This document shows positions 30,983-41,200 of a DNA stretch of 64,000 nt, piece after piece (within the stretch, counting starts at the first letter, position 1; every line of letters begins with the position of its first letter). Location: NCBI GenBank assembly GCA_039105265.1, contig JAPFFF010000008.1:1426001-1490000 (forward strand). The letters run 5' to 3'. The translations under genes were made by a program, and so were the position numbers. The notes beneath the pieces are model-generated. The model was not told where the DNA came from and did no database searches. It was given only the letters and a program-made list of their open reading frames with translations. This stretch comes from Tritrichomonas musculus (lineage: Eukaryota; Parabasalia; Tritrichomonadida; Tritrichomonadidae).

Positions 30983-33601
30983 TTAAACAAAGTTTGATTT
31001 GCTTTGGCGAACTCCTCCCTTTGGATCTGTAAGTGTGTCATCAACGACATCATCAATGTCAACTAATCCATTCTTATAACGCTCGATCAGGTTCATCAAG
31101 TCATCGTGATCCTTCTTCGCCTTGAGGATTGTGTCGCCCAATTGTTTCCTTAAGCGTTCAATTTCAGCGGAAAGTTTGTCGTGATCTTCTTTGGCCTTCC
31201 TTTGTGTGTCTGCGAGTGACTTCTTGAGACGTTCAATTTCAGCAGAGAGGTCGTCATGATCCTTCTTGGCCTTCTGTTGTGTTTCAGCGAGCAATTTCTT
31301 CAATCTTTCAATTTCAGCCAAGTTCTTGCTGCTGTCTTCTTGCGCCTTTCTGAGAGCATCTGCCAACTTCTTCTTCAATCGTTCAATTTCAGCGGAAAGC
31401 TTGTCGTGGTCAGCTTTAGCATCGGCCTTGGCCTTGTCTATTTGCTGGCAAAGTTTAGCGTGATCAGCAGCTGCATCTTTCTTGGTTTGTTCGACTTGAG
31501 CAACGAGTTTGTCGTGGTCAGCTTTGGCTCTTGTTTGGGCTTCATTCAATGCCCTCTTTAAGCGCTCAATTTCGGCTGTGAGTTTGGCACGATCAGCAGC
31601 AGCGTCCTTCTTGAGATGGTCGATTTCGGCAGTGAATTTGTCGTGCTCTTCTTTGGCGCGTTGCTGCGTTGTTGCCAATGCTGTTGTGAGCTGTGAATTC
31701 TTGGCGGTTGCATCGGCCAACGACTTCTTGAGATTTGCGATTTCAGCAGCGAGTTTGGCGTGGTCGGCAGCTGCGTCCTTCTTGAGTTTCTCGATTTGTG
31801 CGCAGAGTGAGTCGTGATCTGCTTTGGCGGCCTTTTGTGCATCAGCGAGCGACTTCTTGACTTCGTTGCAGCGGCTCTCTGAGTCGGCCAGGGCCTTCTT
31901 GAGGTGGTCGATTTCGTTGTTTAGATTTGTGATTTTAGCTTGCGATTCACTTCTGACGCGTTCAACTTCGTGGGCGAGGCTGTCGTGGTTAGCCTGCGCA
32001 TCCTTCCTCATCTTCTCGATTTCTGCATTGAATCTGGCCTGGTCAGCCTGCGCCTGCTTCTCAGCAGCGGCCAGCTGGCTTGCGAGTTGTGTCTTTTGTG
32101 CGACAGCATCAGCCAATTGGCCTTTGAGGCTGTCGATTTGGCCATTGAGGCTGCTGATTTGTGACTGTGCGTCGCTTCTGACTTTGTCCATTTGCTCCAT
32201 GAGATTGCTGTGGTCGTCTTGCGCACGCTTTTCTGTCTGCGAGACTGTGTTTCTCAATTCGTCGCAGTGCTTCTCTGACTCAGACAACGACTGCTTCAAG
32301 TGCTGGATTTCTGACGAAAGGTTGGCGCGATCAGCAGCAGCCTGATTCTTGGCGTTTTCAATTTCAGATGTGAGTCTGTCGTGCTCTGATTGTGCCTGCT
32401 GCTGTGCTGATGCGAGCTTGTTGGAGAGGTCGTTCTTCTGCGATTCAGTTGCTGATAATTGGCTTCTTAATTTGTCAATTTCGCTGTTGAGGCGGTTAGC
32501 TTCACTCTGTGCATCATTCTTGACTCTGTCAATTTCAGAGCAAAGCTTGCTGCGATCAGCAGCTGCATCCCTCTTGATGCTTTCCATTTATGCAGCGAGG
32601 TTGGCATGGTCTGCTTTGGCGCGTTGTTGTTCATCAGAAACAGATCGTCTTAATTCGTTGCAGTGAGCTTCTGAGTCAGCCAACAACTGCTTCTGGTGAT
32701 TGATTTCGTTTGAAAGGTTGTCATGCTCAGATTGTGCTGCATTCTTTTGTGCAACGGCATCAGCCAGCTGCTTTTTGAGAGCTTCGATTTGTGCAGAAAG
32801 TTTGTCGTGATCTGCTTTGGCAAGTTTTTGGTTGCTATCAATTGTCTTTCTTAATTCATTGGCACGTGCTTCTGAATCAGCCAATTCCTTCTTCATGTGC
32901 TCAATTTCCTTTGTTAAGTTGGCGTGATCAGCGGCAGCTTCCTTCTTGATACGATCAATTTCAGCTGCAAGTTTGGCGTGATCAGCAGCAGCGTCTTTCT
33001 TTGCTTGTTCAATTGTTAAAGTGAGCTTGTCGTGATCAGCTTGTGCCTTCTTTTGTGTGTCAGCTAACGTAGCTGAGACTGCATTCTTCTGTGAAACTGC
33101 ATCAGCAACTTGTTTCTTAAGTCCGTCATTTTCTTTGAGCATGCTTGCATGATCAGCAGCTGCATCCTTCTTGAGCTTCTCAATTTGTGCTGAAAGAGAG
33201 TCGTGATCAGCTTTGGCTTGCTGCTGTGTCTGCGATACTGTGCTTATTAATTCATTGCAACGCGATTCTGAATCTGTCAGTGACTTCTTGAGGTGATCAA
33301 TTTCACTGTTAAGGTGGTCAACATTTGTTTGCGATTCTTTTCTGACACGATCAATTTCAGCATTGAGTCTGTCGCAATCTTGCTGAGCTCTCGTTTGCGT
33401 CTCTTTGAGTTCAGCTGCAAGATCGTTCTTCTGTGAAACTGTGTCAGCCAATTCGTGCTTTAAGCGATCAATTTCAGATGACAAGTTGTCGTGATCTTTC
33501 TGTGCATCGAATTTCATTTGATCGATTGTCTGTGTGAGTTTGTCGTGATCAGCTCTTGAGTTTTGTTGCTCTTGCTGCAACTTGTTGTATAATTCTTGAT
33601 T
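30983..33601 (-). pseudogene. long coiled-coil protein, copy 1 (nonsense-interrupted)
   Basis: The frame encodes an almost continuous coiled coil of repeated units like ADHDKLSAEIERLKK, with Ala/Asp/Lys/Glu/Leu dominating and leucines at heptad spacing. There is no membrane segment and no globular domain except a short tail ending QSKSNFV. Such proteins are typically cytoskeletal or scaffold components; this one is not assignable to a named family. A TAA at 32588-32590 replaces the CAA (Gln) of unit 2, splitting it into about 330 and 534 residues. The 5' end is also missing: the open frame starts after a TAG at 33602-33604 with no ATG until a Met about 30 residues in. Stop TAA is followed by A (TAAA, the trichomonad poly(A) signal that overlaps stops). 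Confidence 0.75.
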
Positions 33602-33630
33602 CTAATATATTTGACAATTCTTTTTCATAA

Positions 33631-34200
33631 ATTAATCAAATATCAGATTTAGAACAAATCAAATATGATCAAGAAGTAACTGAAGAAGTGGACAAATTCT
33701 GTGAATATTTTCAAGATGAATTTAATAATAATCATTTTGTTCGATTAACAATTCGTGCATTTGCTACTTTTATTATAAAAAGATTCAATTATCCATATTC
33801 AACTTTCAAAAACATATCATTTTTCTCATTTGATAAAGATTCTCATTCATATGAATATAAAAATAAATGCAATTTGATCAAAATATTTATTTGCAAAAAA
33901 GATGAAGATTTTAAATTAGGATTGAAGGATTTTTTCCCTTCTACAATTATTAATAAAAAAGGATATGATGTCAAACATAAAAACAAAACTTACGATTTTC
34001 AAATGACAGATTTCAAACTTTTAAAAAGATTGCATAATGGTACAAAAGCTACTTATTATTTGGCAATTCATATCAAAACTTTTTATATCTTCGTGATAAA
34101 ATTTTTTAGCAATATAGAATTTCATCAAAAAGAAATGATTTTTGCTCAAAATTATTCTTATGAATACTTAACGCCATTTTATGGATCTGTAAAGCTATGA
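33631..34200 (+). pseudogene. protein-kinase N-lobe fragment, copy 1
   Basis: Open frame from after a TAA (33628-33630) to TGA at 34198-34200, about 189 codons, without an ATG near its start. The first ~125 residues are of unknown type. From FKLLKRLHNGTKATYYLAI the pattern resembles a kinase glycine loop, then FVIKFF (the VAIK lysine), a Glu in QKEMIF (alpha-C helix) and LTPFYGSV (like 'iv.f.G' of TKL-type kinases). It stops at once after that, so the catalytic lobe is missing. A continuing kinase-unrelated frame may follow the A run at 34200. It is head-to-head with the coiled-coil gene and both lack their 5' ends. Confidence 0.5.
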
Positions 34201-34657
34201 AAAAAAAAAAATTCTCACCATCAAATAATTTCAATATTATTTTCTCTCCTTTAAAACAAATTCTTTTTAAAGTATATTCTGAAACAGAATTACAAACTAA
34301 AGATAATCATAAAAGTACAAAAATAAACAAAATGTTGACTTAAGTGAGTGAAAGTTGCAATAATTATGATGTGAAAGTTGCGTTTTCTAGTGAATTGGTG
34401 CAAAGATCTATGATATTTTTCAGTAAAGATTAGGTAAATGGTATTTTTTGAGGATTTTTTCCTTACAAAATATGGATTAATGATAGATACAACAATAACC
34501 ATATGCAAAAATATATGTTTTTATATAAAAATGATACTTTTTTTCAATATATCTCACAAAAAAAAATCATTCATGCTGGGACAAAATTGAATACTTTTCA
34601 GTATATATTTAAAAAGTTTGTCCCAAGTTTTTTGAATTCGACTTTAGAACAGAAATC

Positions 34658-34691
<34 letters not shown>

Positions 34692-34899
34692 ATTAATAAC
34701 AATTATATACTTCTTTATTATGAATCAAATAATGATTTTACCTACTTTGTAAAAACAAAATAAAATATTTTTAAATATTTATTTTAAAATTTTTGTGACA
34801 GGCAAATAGGCGAGTTAAAAATCTTATTATAAATTAAATTATAGTAAAAATAAGAAATGCTTCTTATTTTGTCGATTACTTCTATTAAAAAAGAGATTT
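34201..34899. other. intergenic with homopolymer tracts
   Basis: Holds an A run just after 34200, an inverted repeat GGGACAAA...TTTGTCCC (about 34579-34625), and a T run of about 30 bases (34661-34690). The short frames crossing it, including one with a poly-Phe stretch from the T run, are not credible genes. Confidence 0.5.
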
Positions 34900-35697
34900 T
34901 TAAATTTTAGCTTCTTCTCCATCTTCATCTTCATCATCGTCTTCTTCTTCTTCTCCATCTTCTTCTCCATCTTCTTCTTCATCATCGTCTTCTTCTTCTT
35001 CTCCATCTTCTTCTTCTTCATCGTCTTCTTCACCTTCTTCTTCTTCATCATCGTCTTCTTCTCCATCTTCTTCTTCTTCATCGTCTTCTTCTTCTTCACC
35101 ATCTTCTTCTTCATCGTCTTCTTCTCCATCTTCTTCTTCATCTTCTTCTTCACCATCTTCTTCTTCACCATCGTCTTCTTCTCCATCTTCTTCTTCTTCT
35201 TCTTCTTCACCATCTTCTTCTTCACCATCGTCTTCTTCTTCTTCTTCTTCACCATCTTCATCTTCATCATCGTCTTCTTCTTCTTCTTCTTCTTCTTCTT
35301 CTTCACCATCTTCATCTTCATCATCGTCTTCTTCTTCTTCTTCTTCACCATCATCATCTTCACCATCATCATCTTCTTCTTCTCCATCTTCATCTTCATC
35401 TTCATCATCGTCTTCTTCTTCTTCTTCTTCTTCTTCTCCATCTTCTTCTTCTTCTTCTCCATCTTCTTCTTCACCATCTTCATCGTCTTCTTCTTCATCA
35501 CCATCGTCTTCTTCTTCTTCAATGCAATCATCATCGTCTTCTTCTTCTCCATCGTCTTCTTCTTCTCCATCGTCTTCTTCTTCTTTTTCTTCTTTTTCTT
35601 CTTTTTCTTCGCTATCTTCATCATCTTTTTTTTCCTCTTCGTCTCTTCAATTATCATCTTTTTTGCAATTGTCATCATCATAATTTATTTTATTCAT
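34900..35697 (-). pseudogene. acidic Glu/Asp-rich frame over a TCT microsatellite, copy 1
   Basis: The minus strand is an imperfect GAA/GAT/GAC repeat. One frame gives an acidic protein (EEEEDDDEDEDGEE) ending GEEAKI at a TAA (34900-34902). Its upstream ATG at 35697 gives MNKINYDDDNCKKDDN and then meets TGA (35647-35649). A second frame, from an ATG cluster at 35681, is open for 280 codons but encodes Lys/Met/Thr runs. The acidic frame looks more natural, like tails of chaperone or chromatin proteins, but is interrupted. It may be just an expanded microsatellite. Confidence 0.4.
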
Positions 35698-37347
35698 AAT
35701 GAGCAAATAATGAATAAAAAACCTTTTTTTAAAAAATCATTTTTAATTTATACTTTTTTATTTAAATCTGTTTATTTTCTGCGTAAAATGAAAAGTTTAA
35801 TTTAATAATTACATTTTTCATAAAATTAATATTATTTTCCTCATCATATTTTAGAAATATTTGATTTTTTAAATAATGTACGTTTGATAATACGTTTATA
35901 TTTATGAATAATTATCGGCTTTTCCTCGATGAAAAAAGAAAATAAAGAAGTATAAGCAGTATAACATAAATATACATTTAATTTAATATATATTTAATAC
36001 AAATTTATGTATATTATCTATGATGATTTTTGGATATCATTGATAAATATTAAAATTTTTAAACGCAATTCATAGCATTTACTGGAGTTATTGTATGTAA
36101 AATATGATGAAAAATATTATATATAACGGAAAAGTGGATTACTTAAACAGAGTAATAAAAATATCGAATATTCGAAATAAATTGATAATTATCAAATTTA
36201 AGAATTGATTAATAAGAGTATAAATAGTGAATTGAAATACGATTGTGCATTGTTTGCATACTTTTGTAGCTTTTTATTGAAACTCTTTATCGAAATCAAA
36301 TTAGATATCTTGAGTGGAAATGAAATTTTCGAATAAAAATTATGCCATTATAACTTTCATCACACAGTGATCAATATATATTTTTTGGGGATTTGTCCTC
36401 CATGAATACCTAAATTGCCTAACCAAATTTTTCAACTTTTTTTTTGAAAAAGTGTAGATTTTCCCTAAAAAATCTTTGAACCATGAATTTTTTTTCAGCT
36501 AATATATTATTTGGGTGTTAGCCATTTTTAAGAGTATTAAAACTTTACAAGGTCAACAACAATTATGAAACTACTATTCATCGGCAATTTGAAAAAAATC
36601 AGGCAAATTTAGTTACACATTAAATTAATTAATTTAAATAATTGCATTTTAAATGTATTTTCCATAAGATATTAATATTTTAAAATCAACATTTATTTGA
36701 GAACTTTTCTTTGATCTCAATATATGCTTTCAAAATATCAGAAAAAATAATATCGAATATTTCAATTAATTAAGAATAATTCTATGGATATTTAATTTTG
36801 AAATAATACTAATTATTTCACGTATCACATTTGATTTTTGCAAATATCTTATTTAAAATTTAATTAATTTATTATATACTATATTAATAAATATGATTAC
36901 AATCGATTATAGTTTCTACATAAAATTGTTTATTGGTTTATTAATTATTTGATACAAAAACTTCACGTTAAGTTCAAATCATTTCTCCGATGCATTCGTG
37001 GAGTGTATTTCATGTTTTAAGAGATACATGATTAATCAGATAATAATATAATAAATATAATAAATATAATGATTATAAGATTAAATATCAAATAATGAGC
37101 TAGATACAATTCATTTTATCAAACATTTTATAATAAAAATCGATTTTCGAAAAATATATACGATAAATTAAAAGGATGATAGTTTTAACAAAGTATTTAA
37201 TATATAACAAATATGAAAAATTAGTTTAAAATATAATATACTAATTCATCATCATGATATTAACAAATGATTAATTTTTCTGAATAGTATTGAAAAATGA
37301 AAATAATCAACTCAATTTTGAAATAAATAATTATAGGTTTTCAAAAA
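35698..37347. other. 1.65-kb non-coding end of unit 1
   Basis: AT-rich with no credible reading frame. An isolated GC-richer patch is GGGGATTTGTCCTCCATGAA (from about 36387). The stretch is almost identical to 52970-54621 of unit 2. I see no gene, RNA or element ends in it. Confidence 0.6.
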
Positions 37348-37571
37348 TGCAAAAAAGAAAACCAGTTTATATTTACTTGATTTTATTATTTTTCTCCTAT
37401 TATTTTTGATTAATATAAATTAAATTTCACACCCATTTTGGAAATATTTATTTTTGCAAAAAATACGTTATTTACCACACCCATTTATATTTCTGAATTT
37501 TTTTGAAATACTATTCAAATTCAAACTGTGAAAATAATGATTCATGTAAAAAAAAAGTTAACAGAATGATA
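37348..37571. repeat. unit-start segment, copy 2
   Basis: Matches 4267-4482 and 54622-54837. It differs by an insertion with CATGTAAAAA before the AGTTAACAG end, which joins directly to ATGTAAAAAGAGG at 37573. Confidence 0.85.
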
Positions 37572-37649
37572 AATGTAAAAAGAGGTTTCTCGCAAAAAGT
37601 TTCCGTAACCGAAAAAACTGTAAAAAAAATTCGAATTTCTTTTCATAAA

Positions 37650-37837
37650 TTGAAAAACATTTATATCTCCATTTCAAATTTTAAATCATTTTATCTTTTT
37701 TATCAAATAATTTAATTGCATCATTCTTCATTAATAATATATTAAATAATTATCATAATATTAATTAAATTTTAAAAAATGAATTTATATTTTAAATATA
37801 AAGATATGATTATTTTAAATGTTTTTTGAAAAAGGTT
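37650..37837 (-). mobile_element. old family-A MITE copy upstream of BspA gene 2
   Basis: Counterpart of 20683-20871, nearly identical. It lies about 400 bp before the BspA ATG and may have been co-opted as part of the upstream region, though nothing shows that directly. Confidence 0.8.
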
Positions 37838-38236
37838 TTTTTTCAAAAAGCCAAGTTTAAAAGGAGAGAAATAATAAAAAAAAAATTTCATTTCATTAAA
37901 ATGAAGTGCAATTTTTATTATTATTATTATTATCTAAAATTAGATTTACATAACGGGATGAAAAAATATGTTAAAATTATATAATGCACAATTTTTAATG
38001 AGATAAAAGTATAATAAAAATGAATCTATTGAATAAAAAAACACTAATTATGAGTTATGCATTAAATACAAAATATAAAATAAAATAATTGAATTATTAA
38101 ATATTTAAAATAATTAAAATACATTATTTAACTATAATTTTATATTTTTATTAAATTGTTTGCAATATAATTATGAAAATATATTTTCAAATATTCTCAA
38201 AAAGTTTATATAGTTTTTTATCAAAATAATATTTGA

Positions 38237-41200
38237 ATGCTCTTTGTTCTTCTATATTGGGTTATTGAAGCAAAAAAACAAATATGGGTATGTAATGTTC
38301 AGTGCCCTATATATTGTAAAGCAGATAGATACATTGAAACAATTACTAATTCAAGTTTCAAAGATTTTTTCTTTTCACATACCAGAAATGATAGCGAAAT
38401 CGACATTATTTTCTATTCTAAACCAGAAAATTTTACAATTGAAGTTGATTCAAGTATATTTGATGATTTACAAGTAACTTTGAAGACTTCATCAGAATCA
38501 AATTCGATCAAAATCCTATATAAAGATAAGTCACTCCCTTCTTTCAAGACAATTGATATAAAACCCAATTATCAGGTTATTCTACCCTATATGATTCCTT
38601 TCCAATCAACAAAGACAAAACTGAATATTTTTGATTCTCCAACACCAGATATGAGTGTTCTAGCCAATCCACAAGGATTAATAAACATAACATGTGATAA
38701 ATTTAACTATAGTCAATGGGGAAGTGGCATTTGTGTTGAAAGCAGTATTGCCAATTATGGTTCATACACATCTACCAATGGAGCTAGAGCTACTGTTACT
38801 TTTATTGGCACAAAAGTTCATATTTTAGCACATAAAGAGGAATTTGGAGGACCTGCGAATATTTGGATTGATGATGAAATTGTTGGTACTCCAAACTTTT
38901 ATTCTACAACTAATGAAGCTACAATTATATTCACTTCAAATGATCTTGATTATGGCGAGCATACTCTCACGATTGAGCATAATGGAACTGACTCACAATA
39001 TGTGATTTTTGCTAGTATTTATGTTGATCCTCTTCCAAAAGAAAGCAGATTCACACTTGACTTGGATGATGCTAGTGAATTCTATGGAAGTTGGAATAAA
39101 AATGCAACAACGTCACCGCCTACATTTTCTTGTGATGATGAAAATGCTTATTTAGTGTTTAAATTCTTTGGAACTAAGTTTTGGATTACTGGTGTTCGTG
39201 GAAAAGATGAAGGCGATTTCCAATTAAACATTGATGATCAAGAAAGGATTATGATTGATGAAAAACAAGAATCAGGCTTTGCACAAAACAACATGCCAGT
39301 TCTTCTTTATCAATCTTCTGATCTTGAATGCGCAGAACATAAAATTGTAATAAGTCGAACCAATTATAAAATATCGCTTGTTAATGTGATGTACACAACT
39401 TATCCATATGACATAATAGCAACAGAACCAGCAACAGGAAACTACAATGATACACAATACTTGAATGACAACCGAATTTCAAGTACCAAATTCACAGCAA
39501 CAACTACTGGAGATCAAAGTGGTCATCCAATAGAAAATGCATTTGATTCATCAAAGGACACTTTTTGGGCATCATCCATAGCAAGCAATGATACATTTCA
39601 AAGCACAATTGAATTCGAATTCGCAGAATTAACAACAATTGAAGCTATTGTTATATTTCCAGTATTCTCAACTTATCATGATTCTACTGGAAATATAACA
39701 CGTAGTTATGATGGCTTTCCAACCTCATTGAGAGTGTATGGGTCAACTGATGATAGCACATACAAACTTCATTCAGTATTCATTGGCACTCCAGCTAGCA
39801 CAGAAATTAATGAGTTATTCCAATTTGCATTTAAGCGAGCCATCACATGTAATAAATTGAAACTAGAATTTACCGAAGTCACACTTGATGTCTCCTTTGG
39901 AAATGAATACACTGCCGCATGTGGTGAACTCTATCTTATTCCGTCTTCAGAACAAACTCCGATTATTACCCGAGCATCAACACCTTTGCCCACTCCTTTG
40001 GGTTATCCAATGATAACACTTGTCAACTATTCAGATGAAGGTTACTGGTCTTCTTACAGAATAAATGATCGATCAAATTGGATAGTTACAGCAAACAGTG
40101 AGCAAACAACAGAAACTGCAAATGAAGGACCAGTTACAAACATCATTGATGGACAAAGAGAAACTATCTGGCATAGTAAATATAATGAAGTTCAAGCTGG
40201 AAGTCATGATGATCGTCTCCAAGAAACAGATCCGTTTCAATTTACTATAGATCTTGGTCAAGAAACGACATTTCGAGCATTTTCATACACACCACGCCAA
40301 AATCATGCTGCATCTGGATCCCAAAATGGCATTTTTCTTCATTATGAATTCTATGTTGCAGATACAAAGGAGGAACTTGATACGAAAATCCAAGAAAGAA
40401 ATTATATTTCCAATGGGGACTTTGATTATATGTCACAAGTATCATCAACAGATCTAACTTCTTTAGTTGTTTATCCGGAACCTAAAATTGGACGATTTAT
40501 TGCACTGCTTTCAGTTAATCATGATGGCCATGCAACATGTTCAGAATTCAATCTCTATTCAGATCCTCCAGCTACCCCACATGAAACTCCTTTACCATCA
40601 GCGACTCCATTGCCTCCTTGCAATGAACGAATAGAATTTACATTTGAATCAGATAACCTTATAATATCAGGAATAGGGCCAATGTGTGAGTACAAAGAAA
40701 AAGAAGCACCATGGCTATCAAATCCAGATTCCATTAAAAATGTAACAATAAATGATGGCATCACCACTATTGGATCATATTCTTTTCATCTTTGTAAGAA
40801 TTTGGTAGGGGTTACATTGCCAAAAAGTTTGGAGGAAATTGGTTCTTATTCCTTTTCCTATTGTACTAATTTAATATCAATTAATATTCCAGAAAAAGTT
40901 ACAATAATTAAAGATAGAGCATTTTCGCAATGCAAATATCTTTCCAACATTGAAATGCCAAACAGTGTCTCTTATATTGGGGAGTATGCTTTTGAAAGAG
41001 CTGATCGTATTGTATCTTTTACGTTTCCTGAAAAAGTTACAGTTATTGAAGAAGGAGTATTTGAACATTCAAATATTAACACAGTTACATTTCTAGGAAA
41101 TGTCATAACAATTGGATCATCTGCTTTTTACTTCTGCAACTCTTTGGAATCAATAAGCATACCAGAAAATGTCTCTACAATTGGATCAAATGCTTTTACT

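Larger units (their letters stand above)
4267..37347. repeat. tandem unit 1 of the BspA/polo-kinase array (with 16-kb insertion)
   Basis: The 216 bp at 4267-4482 match 37348-37571 and 54622-54837, the starts of units 2 and 3. Sequence upstream of 4267 does not resemble that upstream of 37348, so 4267 is the best candidate for the left breakpoint of the tandem duplication. Homology with the other units resumes at about 20528 and continues to 37347. The interval between (4483-20527) is extra DNA found only here. Without it the unit would be about 17 kb, like unit 2. Confidence 0.75.

Noticed and set aside
31256-32345. Several long plus-strand open frames opposite the coiled-coil gene
   Set aside because: They are mirror frames of a periodic Ala/Asp/Lys-rich coding sequence and have no domain or start context; the same occurs in unit 2.
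32588-32590. Alternative genetic code reading TAA as Gln
   Set aside because: The PLK and coiled-coil genes and BspA copies 2 and 3 end at TAA, BspA copy 1 at TGA, and the second coiled-coil copy has CAA, so a plain nonsense change is simpler.
34911-35640. CRISPR-like or satellite array
   Set aside because: It is an imperfect triplet repeat without fixed repeat-spacer structure; a coding-type microsatellite explains it.
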